From: Sphingomonas sp. PAMC 26621
Lineage (GTDB): Bacteria; Pseudomonadota; Alphaproteobacteria; Sphingomonadales; Sphingomonadaceae
DNA: 43,755 bases
NCBI RefSeq assembly: GCF_000251145.1
Contig: NZ_AIDW01000030.1
Span: 1 to 43,755 of the forward strand
Direction: 5' to 3'
Made by a program: the position numbers and the translations under genes. The notes under the pieces are model-generated. The model had not been told where the DNA came from, did no database searches, and was given only the letters and a program-made list of their open reading frames with translations. Of this stretch, positions 1 through 7,433 are shown one piece after another. Numbering within the stretch: position 1 is the stretch's first letter; each line of letters opens with the position of its first letter.

Positions 1-254
1 TTGATCAGGCTCGCTACCAACCCTGTCACTTGCCGCAATGGCAGATTGAATAGCGATTTCAGCGTCAGGCAGAGCTCAATCGCGCTGTCCGAAAACCGCA
101 TCGGCCGACCAGGACGACCGCACGGCTTCGACAGCCAGGGCATCTGCGGATCAAACCATATTTCCAGTGACCCGCGCCGCTTTAGCGCTGCATTATACTC
201 CGGCCAGTTCGTCGTGCGATATTTCGGTGCGGCAGGTTTGGGCATCGCGCCCAT
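1..254 (-). CDS. IS5-family transposase, N-terminal part (runs off window)
   Basis: Start ATG at 252-254 corresponds to the start of the second copy at 4370. The visible part covers the N-terminal domain (MGAMPKPAAPKYRTTNW...). At the codon where the second copy carries TGA, this copy has TGG (Trp) in the sequence LEIWFDPQM. This copy is therefore intact as far as it can be seen. The catalytic DDE domain lies outside the window. Confidence 0.8.
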   Translation of the reverse strand, partial: MGAMPKPAAPKYRTTNWPEYNAALKRRGSLEIWFDPQMPWLSKPCGRPGRPMRFSDSAIELCLTLKSLFNLPLRQVTGLVASLI

Positions 255-308
255 CTATCTCGCTCGATTCCCTTGGGGAATCCCCAGCGTCAGTTTTGCA
301 ACAAAGCC
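1..308 (-). mobile_element. IS5-family insertion sequence, left copy (partial)
   Basis: The first 308 bases are the reverse complement, with scattered mismatches, of 4316-4623, the start of the full-length IS5-family copy. The outer end at about 294-308 reads TTTTGCAACAAAGCC, the complement of the terminal repeat at 4316. The element runs off the left edge, so only its first third is visible. It lies inverted relative to the second copy, so the two bracket 309-4315 like the ends of a composite transposon. No target duplication can be judged here. Confidence 0.88.
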
Positions 309-504
309 TAAGGGAACTCGGAGTTTGGCGACAGGTTGACGGACAAGCATCGAATTGCCCAGATATATGCCGGGCAAAAATGCTGGCATCGCCTTTATGT
401 CAGACTGCTTGCTCGCTTCGAGGATGACAAGCGTCGCCGAATAACGCTTCCCAAAAGGGCGATTTGGAAGCTTGCGGGTCCGATCTCACGCGCCGTGCCA
501 CATC
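309..504. other. Region without a recognisable gene
   Basis: Between the IS end and the redoxin gene no reading frame resembles a known protein. The short frames here are overlapping noise. It may be a remnant of older mobile DNA. No hairpin or promoter could be called with confidence. Confidence 0.4.
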
Positions 505-1026
505 TTAGCTTGCGACCCCGCGCGCCGGGTCATCCTTTTCCTGAACGAAGCGGATCCCGCCGATCAGCGTTTCCAGCTCGGGCCGCAGATAGGGTGCGCT
601 CGAGATGTCGACGGCCCGAACGTCGCCAGCCGGGCCGATCAGAAACATGGCTGGTTCGGAGAAGTTACGATCGGTTTCGTCAGGCGAGCGAGGCGATGAG
701 ATGTAGAGGCCGAGAGTGCGCATGTCGTCCTCGCTTAGACCTGCCAGAACGGGCAAGGTCCAACCTTCCATGTCCGCCTCCTCCGCTGCACGGTCGATCG
801 GATCGGCCGATACCGCCCATAAAGTCACTCCCAGCTCGACGAACTTGTCCTGCATTGCGTCGATCTTGCCGAGATAACGACGGCAGATCGGGCAGTGCTT
901 TCCGCGGTAAACGATGAGCAGCCGCCAGCCGCTTTCTCGCGCCGGCATGATCCGTCCGCCGCCGACCTTTTCCCAACCGAGCGGCGGGAAAGCGGCACCG
1001 GATTGAAATTTCTCGTTCACGCTCAC
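505..1026 (-). CDS. Redoxin / AhpC-TSA-like peroxiredoxin family protein
   Basis: About 173 residues with a thioredoxin fold of the AhpC/TSA (redoxin) type. The visible motif YRGKHCPICRRYL gives a CPxC pair near residue 48, where the peroxidatic Cys of this superfamily sits. It is followed by VTLWAVSADP and a C-terminal FLIGPAGDVRAVDIS strand typical of redoxins. Probable role: thiol-dependent reduction of peroxides or of protein and small-molecule disulfides in the cytoplasm (inference from family). The start chosen is GTG at 1026, preceded by GGAG at 6 nt; an upstream GTG at 1038 is possible but has no ribosome site. It is the last gene of a minus-strand run with the two GST genes and the SDR. 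Confidence 0.8.
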   Translation of the reverse strand: MSVNEKFQSGAAFPPLGWEKVGGGRIMPARESGWRLLIVYRGKHCPICRRYLGKIDAMQDKFVELGVTLWAVSADPIDRAAEEADMEGWTLPVLAGLSEDDMRTLGLYISSPRSPDETDRNFSEPAMFLIGPAGDVRAVDISSAPYLRPELETLIGGIRFVQEKDDPARGVAS

Positions 1027-1084
1027 GGCATGCTCCACGTCGTTTGGTTCATATCAATTATCGCCGCTCGCATCGGATGACGCT

Positions 1085-1969
1085 TTAGGCGTCGGCGGCT
1101 GGCTCCACTTTGTCCTGAGTCTTAATCTCAAAGTCGCGCGCATCATGACGTTCGTGCAACTGGCTCGCGGGATCGCCGAAGATGCGATTGACCATCCGGC
1201 CGCGCTTGACCGCGGGGCGTTCGCCGATCTCGTCGGCCCAGCGCTGAAGGTTGGTGTAGTCCTGCACCTGAAGGAACTCGCCCGCGTCGTAGAGCTGTCC
1301 CTTGGCCATGCCGCCATACCACGGCCACACCGCGATATCGGCGATGCTGTAGTCGTCGCCCGCAAGATAGGCGTTGTCGGCGAGCCGCTTGTCGAGCACG
1401 TCGAGTTGGCGCTTTACCTCCATCGCGAACCGGTCGATGGCGTATTCGATCTTGCTCGGCGCATAGGCATAGAAATGGCCGAAGCCGCCGCCGAGATAGG
1501 GGCCGCTGCCGACCTGCCAGAACAGCCAGGACAGGCATTCCGCACGGATCGCCGGATCGCTCGGCAGGAACGCACCGAACTTCTCGGCCAGATGCATCAG
1601 GATCGCGCCCGATTCGAATACCCGGATCGGTGACGCGCCGCTGCGGTCCATCAGCGCTGGGATTTTCGAATTGGGATTCACATCGACGAAGCCGCTGCCG
1701 AACTGATCGCCTTCGTTGATGCGGATTAACCACGCGTCATATTCCGCACCCGTCTCCCCGCGCTCGAGCAATTCCTCGAGCATGATCGTCGCCTTCACCC
1801 CGTTTGGCGTGGCGAGCGAGTAAAGCTGGAACGGGTGCTTGCCGACCGGCAGCGCCTTGTCATGCGTCGCGCCGGAGACGGGGCGGTTGATATTGGCGAA
1901 CTTGCCGCCGCTCTCCTTGTCCCAATTCCAGATTTTGCGCGGGGTATATTCGGTGTCGGTATCGGCCAT
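1085..1969 (-). CDS. yghU: Glutathione S-transferase, YghU/Nu-class (glutathione-dependent disulfide oxidoreductase)
   Basis: 294 residues, close to the roughly 290 of E. coli YghU. The N-terminal extension (YTPRKIWNWDKESGGKFANINRP) is characteristic of the YghU subgroup. It is followed by a thioredoxin-like GST N domain (HPFQLYSLATPNGVKATIMLEEL, then VNPNSKIPAL and the glutathione-binding VFESGAILMHLAEK) and an all-helical C domain (SIADIAVWPWYGG). The family binds two glutathiones and reduces organic hydroperoxides and disulfides. The start ATG at 1967-1969 has GAGGGAG 7 nt upstream; an ATG two codons earlier abuts that site and is less likely. Only 11 nt separate it from the upstream GST, so they are probably co-transcribed. 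Confidence 0.88.
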   Translation of the reverse strand: MADTDTEYTPRKIWNWDKESGGKFANINRPVSGATHDKALPVGKHPFQLYSLATPNGVKATIMLEELLERGETGAEYDAWLIRINEGDQFGSGFVDVNPNSKIPALMDRSGASPIRVFESGAILMHLAEKFGAFLPSDPAIRAECLSWLFWQVGSGPYLGGGFGHFYAYAPSKIEYAIDRFAMEVKRQLDVLDKRLADNAYLAGDDYSIADIAVWPWYGGMAKGQLYDAGEFLQVQDYTNLQRWADEIGERPAVKRGRMVNRIFGDPASQLHERHDARDFEIKTQDKVEPAADA

Positions 1970-1980
1970 GATCATCTCCC

Positions 1981-2670
1981 TCAGGCGGTCGCGAGTCGCT
2001 GGTTCTGCGGGAACATGACGGCGCGTGCGGCATCGTCCATTTCCTGCTTGAAGCTGTATTTCCCGGCGAGCGCGGCAACCCGCTGGGCAGCGGGTCGCGC
2101 GGTGATCTCGTCGACCAGCCGCTTGACGTTGGGATAGTCCGCCCATGCCGTTTCGCCGAAGATGAACGGGATTGCCCGCGCCCATCCCCACACCGACATA
2201 TCGACGATCGAGTAAATGTCGCCGACCATGTAGCGGCCCTTGCCAAGTTGCGTCTCGATCAGCCGCCAATGGCGCTCTGCCTCGAACATATAGCGATTGA
2301 CCGCATAGTCCTTCGGCTCCGGCGCGAAATGCTTGAAATGCACCGCCTGGCCGCAATAGGGTCCGATGCCGGTGGCGACGAGCATCAGCCAGGAGAGCAT
2401 CTGCGCGCCTTCCGCCGACGCCTCGTCGACCATGAACTTGCCGGTCTTGTTTGCCAGATAAAGCAGGATCGCGGTCGAATCGAACAGGGTCGCTTCGCCA
2501 TCGGTCAGCGCTGGCGTCTTAGCGTTGGGATTGATCGCGAGATACGCCGGTTCGTGCTGATCGCCCTTGCGCGTGTCGACCGGCACGATCTCGTAATCGA
2601 GCCCGGCTTCCTCCAGAAAAAGCGCGACTTTCGCCGGATTGGGCGACGGGTGATAATAGAATTTGATCAT
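1981..2670 (-). CDS. Glutathione S-transferase family protein
   Basis: 229 residues with a canonical cytosolic GST layout. The N-terminal thioredoxin-like domain (MIKFYYHPSPNPAKVALFLEEAGL) has the cis-Pro loop NPNAKTPALTD and the glutathione-contact motif FDSTAILLYLA. The helical C domain ends with the family signature YSIVDMSVWGWARAIPF. It resembles YfcG/YghU-type disulfide-bond oxidoreductase GSTs rather than an aromatic-ring GST. Catalysis may use a backbone or Ser/Asn contact instead of Tyr (inference). It is the second gene of the minus-strand operon, 36 nt after the SDR gene and 11 nt before the YghU-type gene. Two paralogous GSTs and a redoxin together suggest glutathione-based handling of electrophiles or peroxides. 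Confidence 0.88.
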   Translation of the reverse strand: MIKFYYHPSPNPAKVALFLEEAGLDYEIVPVDTRKGDQHEPAYLAINPNAKTPALTDGEATLFDSTAILLYLANKTGKFMVDEASAEGAQMLSWLMLVATGIGPYCGQAVHFKHFAPEPKDYAVNRYMFEAERHWRLIETQLGKGRYMVGDIYSIVDMSVWGWARAIPFIFGETAWADYPNVKRLVDEITARPAAQRVAALAGKYSFKQEMDDAARAVMFPQNQRLATA

Positions 2671-2706
2671 GCTCGGGCTCCTTTATGAGATTCACGCAGT
2701 GCCGGG

Positions 2707-3405
2707 TCAGAAACGCTCGATCCACGGCCGTAACTCGGTCTCGTGCGTCCAAGCGCTGCGCGGCTGCGCGATGACCGACAAATAGGTATCGGCGATCGCA
2801 TCGGGGTCGAGTTGGCCATCGGGTTTCTCCGCCGGGTCGGGATTCGCTGCGCTTCGAATCGCACCGTCGATGACGATGTGCGCGACGTGTACGCCCTTGG
2901 GGCTTAGCTCGCGCGCCATGCTCTGCGCCAGCCCACGCAGCGCGAACTTGCCCATCGCGAACGGCGCCGATCCGGGATAGCCCTTCACGCTAGCCGAAGC
3001 GCCAGTGAACAGAATGACGCCCGATCCGCGTTCGACCATCCTCCGTGCGGCCTGTTGTCCAATTAAAAAGCCACCGAACGCGGTGACCGCGAGCGTCTGC
3101 GAGACATCGGCCGGATCGAGCTCGGTGATCGGCCCGCGTGCTCGACCGCTGGCGTTGTAAATCACCACGTCTGGCACCCCGAGCTTGGCCTGTACGTCAT
3201 CGAACATCCGCGCGACATCGGCCGGATCGGCGGCATCGCACGAAAAAGCCAGCGCGGCGGTCTCGGCGGTCAAGTCGGACAGCTTGTCGGTATGGCGCGC
3301 CACCAGCGCCACTTTCAGCTCAGCCGCCGAAAGCTTGCGCGTAAGTGAAGCACTAAGCCCCGCTCCGGCGCCGACGATCAGCGCGACCTTGAGGTTCTCA
3401 AGCAA
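2707..3405 (-). CDS. Short-chain dehydrogenase/reductase (SDR), atypical active site
   Basis: 232 residues with a Rossmann fold. The cofactor loop VALIVGAGAGLSASLTRKL is at the N-terminus, CDAADPADV is the acidic residue region, and VIYNASG replaces the usual NAG. The catalytic region reads FTGASASVKGYPGSAPFAMGKFALRG: the Ser strand and Lys are present, but the usual YxxxK is FxxxK, so the catalytic Tyr is Phe. From memory, a branch of SDRs with this APFAxGKFALR pattern exists, so the change is probably family-wide; standard SDR chemistry should not be assumed. The start chosen is TTG at 3403-3405 behind GGAGACGCCACC. Longer frames would run into the divergent regulator gene. First gene of the GST operon. 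Confidence 0.8.
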   Translation of the reverse strand: MLENLKVALIVGAGAGLSASLTRKLSAAELKVALVARHTDKLSDLTAETAALAFSCDAADPADVARMFDDVQAKLGVPDVVIYNASGRARGPITELDPADVSQTLAVTAFGGFLIGQQAARRMVERGSGVILFTGASASVKGYPGSAPFAMGKFALRGLAQSMARELSPKGVHVAHIVIDGAIRSAANPDPAEKPDGQLDPDAIADTYLSVIAQPRSAWTHETELRPWIERF

Positions 3406-3511
3406 GGTGGCGTCTCCAAAAAAGGGCCCATGGCTCGCGAAAGCGATATGCGCCTTCTTGTAACGACCGGTCAAGGATGCATTCCGATCTAATTTCGTGC
3501 TAAGGCGTGAC
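3406..3511. promoter_or_regulatory. Divergent promoter region between SDR operon and TetR gene
   Basis: A 106-bp intergenic region drives both directions. It contains an 8-bp perfect palindrome GACCGGTC at 3465-3472 within a looser dyad (CTTG...CAAG, about 3458-3475). This is a reasonable candidate for the TetR operator because such regulators usually bind short dyads between divergent genes. No -10/-35 pair is assigned with confidence. Confidence 0.4.
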
Positions 3512-4126
3512 ATGGTAGGCGTGGCACGGTTCGATAAGGGAGAAGTGCTCGACCGCGCGGGGCGCGTGTTTTGGCGCCAAGGCTATGACGCGACGTCGAT
3601 TCAGGACCTGGAAGCGGCGACCGCGCTTGGCCGGGGCAGCCTTTACAATGCGTTCGGCGACAAGGCCGCGCTCTTTCGCGCCGTGCTGGTGCGATACGGC
3701 GAGACCGAGGGTGCCGCGTCGCTATGTCATCTGCGCGATCCCGACGTGTTGGCCGGGCTAACGCGCATGCTCCATTCGATCGTCGAACGAATGCGCACGC
3801 CTGATCGACCACGCGGGTGCCTCATCACCAATACCTGCATCGCGGGTGGCGGCGGCATGCCGACCGAGACGCAGATCGCAGAGAACATCCGCGGCATGGA
3901 AGCCTTGTTCGAGGCGGCGTTCGTCCGCGCACGCAACAGTGGGCAGCTTGCCGACACGGTCGATCCCTTGCGGCTGTCGCGGTTCTATTGCGGTGTTGTC
4001 CAAAGCCTGGGCGTCATGCACCGCGCCCTTGGCGATTGCGCAACCCTGTATGATATCGTGGCCGTCGCTCTTTCCAAATGGCCGTACCCGGACGAGCCTC
4101 AAAACGCGGCTACAGCCGCCTTTTGA
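3512..4126 (+). CDS. TetR/AcrR-family transcriptional regulator
   Basis: 204 residues. The N-terminal TetR helix-turn-helix is clear: FDKGEVLDRAGRVFWRQGYDATSIQDLEAATALGRGSLYNAFGDKAALFRAVL. The C-terminal ligand domain contains GCLITNTCIAGGGG, a pattern of the AcrR-like group with a conserved Cys/Asn stretch. It probably represses the divergent SDR-GST-GST-redoxin operon and responds to an electrophile or related ligand (inference from arrangement). The start ATG at 3512 is preceded by TAAGGCG; a GTG at 3497 in the same frame lacks a good ribosome site. Confidence 0.88.
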   Translation: MVGVARFDKGEVLDRAGRVFWRQGYDATSIQDLEAATALGRGSLYNAFGDKAALFRAVLVRYGETEGAASLCHLRDPDVLAGLTRMLHSIVERMRTPDRPRGCLITNTCIAGGGGMPTETQIAENIRGMEALFEAAFVRARNSGQLADTVDPLRLSRFYCGVVQSLGVMHRALGDCATLYDIVAVALSKWPYPDEPQNAATAAF

Positions 4127-4315
4127 GGCTTTGTTTGGCTAGGCCAGCCTCCTTATGGTACGCACCGCTGCAGGCCGCGACGGCTTGGTCCTGACGGGCT
4201 GCCGCGGCCCAGCGCCACGGCAGGAGCTCGTGCAACCGGCTCCGGGGAATTTCGAAGATGCGGGCCAGGACGTCAGCCAGCCAGGCCCGAGGGTCGACGT
4301 CGTTGAGCTTGGCAG
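4110..4315 (-). pseudogene. IS66-family transposase, C-terminal remnant
   Basis: The minus-strand frame reads AKLNDVDPRAWLADVLARI followed by RLHELLPWRW. This is the signature of the extreme C-terminus of IS66-family transposases (KLNxVDPxAWLxDVLxRI...LLPW). Everything upstream is missing because the IS5-family element begins at 4316, within a few bases of the first surviving codon. The last codons overlap the end of the tetR gene in the opposite direction. It is a scar of an older IS66 insertion on which the IS5 copy later landed or recombined. Confidence 0.75.
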
Positions 4316-4369
4316 GGCTTTGTTGCAAAACTGACGCTGGGGATTCCCCAAGGGAATCGAGCGAGATAG

Positions 4370-5334
4370 ATGGGCGCGATGCCCAAACCTGCCGCACCGA
4401 AATATCGCACGACGAACTGGCCGGAGTATAATGCAGCGCTGAAGCGGCGCGGATCGCTGGAAATATGATTTGATCCGCAGATGCGCTGGCGGTCGAAGCC
4501 GTGTGGTCGTCCTGGTCGGCCGATGCGATTTTCGGACAGCGCGATTGAGCTCTGCCTGACGTTGAAATCGCTGTTCAATCTGCCATTGCGGCAAGTGACA
4601 GGGTTGGTAGCGAGCCTGATCAAACTTGCCGGGCTGGACTGGCCGGTGCCGGATTATACGACACTATGCCGACGGCAGAAGACCGTGAAGGTCGAGCTTG
4701 GCGGTCGGCCCAGTTCAGGCGGCCTTTGCCTTCTGGTTGACAGCACAGGAATCAAGATGACGGGTGAAGGTGAGTGGAAGACGCGCAAACATGGCGCTTC
4801 CTATCGCCGCCAGTGGCGCAAGCCTGTCCTGAGTTAGTCGAAGGGGTACATCTTGGGATCGACGCGGCAACGCTGGATATCCGGGCCATCGAGGTCACGA
4901 CGAATGCCATCGGCGATGCGCCGACCTTGCCCGATCTGCTGGCGCAGATCCCGCAGGACGAGCAGATACTCAGCGTCGGCGGAGATGGCGCTTACGATAC
5001 CAGGGCGTGCCATGCTGCCATTGCCGAACGTGGTGCAGAGGCGGTCATCCCGGTCCGTCGCAACGGCCAACCATGGACGAAAGACGGTCCCGGCGTCGAT
5101 GCTGGCAATGAAGCGCTACGCGCTACAAAGCGCCTTGGCCGCGCGATCTGGAAGAAGTGGAGCCGCTATCATCGCCGCAGTCTGGTCGAGACCAAAATGC
5201 ACTGCTTCAAGCTTCTGAGCCAACGCGTTGTGGCTCGTACCTTCGATCGTCAGATCACCGAGCTCAAAGTCCGTGCTGCAATCCTCAATCGCTTCTCCAA
5301 AATGGGAACGCCGGTCACCGTCCGCATCGCATAA
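4370..5334 (+). pseudogene. IS5-family transposase, inactivated
   Basis: Conceptually about 313 residues: an N-terminal helix-turn-helix region (MRFSDSAIELCLTLKSLFNLPLRQVTGL), then the DDE domain with LLVDSTGIKM (first Asp), SVGGDGAYDTRACH (second Asp) and the C-terminal Glu region LVETKMHCFKLL. Two lesions are visible. TGA at 4466-4468 stands where the other copy has TGG. At 4823-4845 a 23-bp insertion shifts the frame and adds a TAG. Downstream frames are otherwise undamaged, so decay is recent. It could still be mobilised in trans because both ends are present. Confidence 0.85.
4823..4845 (+). repeat. Sphingomonad-type 'PELVEG' short dispersed repeat inside the transposase
   Basis: A 23-bp insert beginning CCTGTCCTGAG and ending GTCGAAGGG interrupts an otherwise standard IS5 sequence (codons for QWRK, then VHLGIDA). 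Read with the preceding bases in the downstream frame it encodes ACPELVEG. From memory, this peptide is the hallmark of an abundant short dispersed repeat in sphingomonad genomes. Here it has jumped into, or been copied into, a transposase gene. Confidence 0.7.
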
Positions 5335-5386
5335 TATCTTCAAGTAAAACGTCGCTCATGCTCTCTAGGCGTTATGCAACAAAACC

Positions 5387-5929
5387 ACCCGGTGTTGTCA
5401 GCGATAGCAGTGGCCGCTTCTTTGATAGGCGCATATTGCCGACCATCGCGTGAACCCGCACGACGTACATGATGGCACGCAGTGCCGGAGGCGCTGCCGC
5501 CCCGTGGCGTTCCGCCAAGGGCTTCATTGCGGTCGCCCATTGCGCGATCGACGCCGGTAGCAGGTCCGTCGCCAGTAATGTCGGCGAGCGTGCTACCACC
5601 GCCCCTCCCTCACGGACTGTCGGCACTGCGCGAGGCGGCTGTCCTGCGCCTTGGCGTGCCTGCAACGCAAACAGAACGGCTGCCGCGTGCTTGCAGCCGA
5701 TCCCGACCGGGCATGTACAGATCGCGATAACCGCATCAGACCGGAAGCGTAGTTCCACCTGGTACGGTGAACGGGCACTTCCCGCGACCGCTGCTTGTAC
5801 GACGCTTTCACTGTCTTCCAGATGCAGGTCCCCGACACGTCCGCGACGCCAATAGTCTCGACCGGCCTCCAGCATCCGTTGCGTTGAGATCGCCCGGGTC
5901 AGGGCGGCGTCGGTGACGAGCGGGATCAT
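5387..5929 (-). pseudogene. SWIM zinc-finger protein, truncated by the IS5-family element
   Basis: The minus-strand frame starts MIPLVTDAALTRAISTQRMLEAGRDYWRRGRV and contains a clear SWIM zinc finger, CTCPVGIGCKHAAAVLFAL (CxC...CxH, residues about 65-85). Reading breaks off at the right end of the IS at 5386. SWIM domains at this position are usually the N-terminus of a large SNF2-type helicase, so the missing part is probably a helicase (inference). A longer frame starts at GTG 5965. The C-terminal remainder is not found elsewhere in the window; the helicase at 41946 has its own N-terminus. Confidence 0.7.
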
Positions 5930-6047
5930 TGCGACATCGTAAATCGACTGACCCGTGGATACCACCCGTCCGACAGCGCCAGCAATCCATCGCGTTTCGG
6001 CCTATTGTGCTCCTGCGACGGGCTAGCCGCTTAGGTTGTGTAGTTGC

Positions 6048-7283
6048 TCAGCTTCGGATCCGGGACAGGACGCGCGCCGCAACATTGCTTCTGGCGGCAA
6101 GCTTCCGCCCATAGCGCAGTGCCGTCGACGGCGACGACCAACGGAGTGCCTGGGCAATGCCAACGCCGTCCTCGCCGGCGGCAAACAGATCCTGCGTCAG
6201 CCCAACGCGCAGCGAATGGCTCGACAGCGCGCGCGCGGCCTCTTCGACCTTGCCGATCAGCATCTCGACCAGCCCCTGATCGAACGCGCTGAGCGCCACG
6301 CGGCGATAGATCCCGTTGACGCCCTGCCGGCTGAGCGACGTCGTCCCAACGGTGTAGACCGTCCGCGCAGGTTCGGCCTTCTTGCCACGGAGTTTCTCCT
6401 GCCAATGCCGCGTGTGCCCTGGAATCGCCTCGTACGCCATCGGCGGAATTGCGGCGCGTAGACGGCGCCGATCGACCCCCACGCGGCGGAAGACTGGCCC
6501 CTCGGTAATCGCACTCGCTACCAGCCAGGCGCCGACCCGGCGCATCGTGTCCGCGGACAGCCAGCCCCAGGCCCCCTGCCCTTCCTGATCGGTCTTGGAC
6601 GATGGGATGAACAGGAGCGCCGAACCATCGCTGTGCGGATCGATATGCGCGACGCTGACCGCGACGAGCTCGCTAACGCGCAATCCCGCATCGTAGCCCA
6701 GCGACAGCAGCGCGGCATCACGCAACCCCTGCAGGTCGCCGCCACAAGCCCCGAGCAGCGCCGTGAGCGTGAAGCCTTTGGTATGGGAATCAAGAGAAGC
6801 ACCGAAGCGCAACGGAGCAGCCTGGCGTTGGGCAGCGCCACGCCTCCGTCGCAGGCCCTTGAGGGCGGCGCGGACCATAACGTGGCTGGTGGGCGCATGC
6901 CCCCTCTCCTGCAGGCCTGACAGGGCGTGTGCGGTGGCGAGACTGGCAACCCGCCGGGCCACCGTTGCGGGCTTGGCACCGCGCGTTTCTAGCATGGCAA
7001 TGTAGCGGACCAGGTTTTCGGGCTCGGCGGGCAGCGGGGCGACACGGATGTCCTCACACCAACGCAGATAGTAGGCCAAGTCCGACGCCAGCGCCGCCTT
7101 GCTCGCTTCTGCCATCGCGCCAAGCTGCGCGGCGAAGCCGATCTCGCTGACAGGGACACCTTCAGCTGGCAGCGCAAGACCCAGCAACCGGGTGACGCGG
7201 ACATCGATCGGCTCGACCAACCCACGTCGTGCCCTGACCGGAAGCCCCTCCCCGTCGGTGCGGTGGACGACGATCACGCTCAT
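6048..7283 (-). CDS. Tyrosine site-specific recombinase/integrase
   Basis: 411 residues. An N-terminal SAM-like core-binding region (ASDLAYYLRWCEDIRVAPLP...ATVARRVASLATAH) precedes the catalytic domain. Visible catalytic elements are the first Arg in LSLGYDAGLRVSELVAV, the HxxR box in LSSHSLRVGLTQDL, a Trp in the second histidine region (ALRWSS) and the nucleophile Tyr in STALRYGRKL. The family cuts and rejoins DNA at sites with inverted arms around a 6-8 bp core. It is divergent from the unknown protein at 7434. A dyad with 8-bp arms and a 6-bp centre at 7397-7418 in the shared upstream region would suit as a target. It may act in plasmid multimer resolution or as the integrase of a mobile segment (inference). 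Confidence 0.9.
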   Translation of the reverse strand: MSVIVVHRTDGEGLPVRARRGLVEPIDVRVTRLLGLALPAEGVPVSEIGFAAQLGAMAEASKAALASDLAYYLRWCEDIRVAPLPAEPENLVRYIAMLETRGAKPATVARRVASLATAHALSGLQERGHAPTSHVMVRAALKGLRRRRGAAQRQAAPLRFGASLDSHTKGFTLTALLGACGGDLQGLRDAALLSLGYDAGLRVSELVAVSVAHIDPHSDGSALLFIPSSKTDQEGQGAWGWLSADTMRRVGAWLVASAITEGPVFRRVGVDRRRLRAAIPPMAYEAIPGHTRHWQEKLRGKKAEPARTVYTVGTTSLSRQGVNGIYRRVALSAFDQGLVEMLIGKVEEAARALSSHSLRVGLTQDLFAAGEDGVGIAQALRWSSPSTALRYGRKLAARSNVAARVLSRIRS

Positions 7284-7342
7284 CCGGCGCCTGCCGCCTG
7301 GTCCAATTTACCCTGCATTCCGCCTGTGTAGCACATCTCTGT

Positions 7343-7371
7343 ACTTACCATAATGTCCCATTATGGTAAGT
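7343..7371. promoter_or_regulatory. Perfect 13-bp-arm palindrome, candidate operator
   Basis: ACTTACCATAATG, then TCC, then CATTATGGTAAGT: perfect 13-bp arms with a 3-nt spacer, centred between the integrase start (7283) and the divergent unknown gene (7434). It is far longer than expected by chance and AT-rich against a GC-rich background. It probably binds a dimeric regulator controlling one or both genes. It could also serve as a terminator hairpin or part of a recombination site. Confidence 0.65.
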
Positions 7372-7396
7372 TCCCCCGATTGCCGCAAGGCATTGC

Positions 7397-7418
7397 CTAG
7401 TAATTTACAGATTACTAG
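7397..7418. promoter_or_regulatory. Palindrome with 8-bp arms and 6-bp centre, candidate recombination core or operator
   Basis: CTAGTAAT, ttacag, ATTACTAG: perfect 8-bp arms around a 6-bp asymmetric centre. This matches the geometry of a tyrosine-recombinase crossover site next to a tyrosine recombinase gene. It also sits 16 bp before the start of the divergent gene, so an operator is equally possible. Confidence 0.5.
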
Positions 7419-7433
7419 CATGCTGCCATCTAA

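Larger units (their letters stand above)
4316..5386 (+). mobile_element. IS5-family insertion sequence, full-length but defective
   Basis: The element is about 1.07 kb. The left terminal repeat GGCTTTGTTGCAAAA (4316) and the right end TTATGCAACAAAACC (5372-5386) are imperfect inverted repeats differing at two positions. It contains one transposase gene, broken by a nonsense codon and a 23-bp insertion. The left flank is an IS66 remnant and the right flank is the broken SWIM gene. No target duplication is evident (flanks end ..TTGGCAG and start ACCCGG..), which suggests recombination between IS copies rather than a clean insertion. Confidence 0.85.

Noticed and set aside
1..339. 112-codon plus-strand frame at the left edge
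   Set aside because: Antisense of the IS5-family transposase; the same artefact frame appears opposite the second copy.
1145..1633. 162-codon plus-strand frame
   Set aside because: Antisense of the YghU-type GST gene, whose minus-strand frame has clear family motifs.
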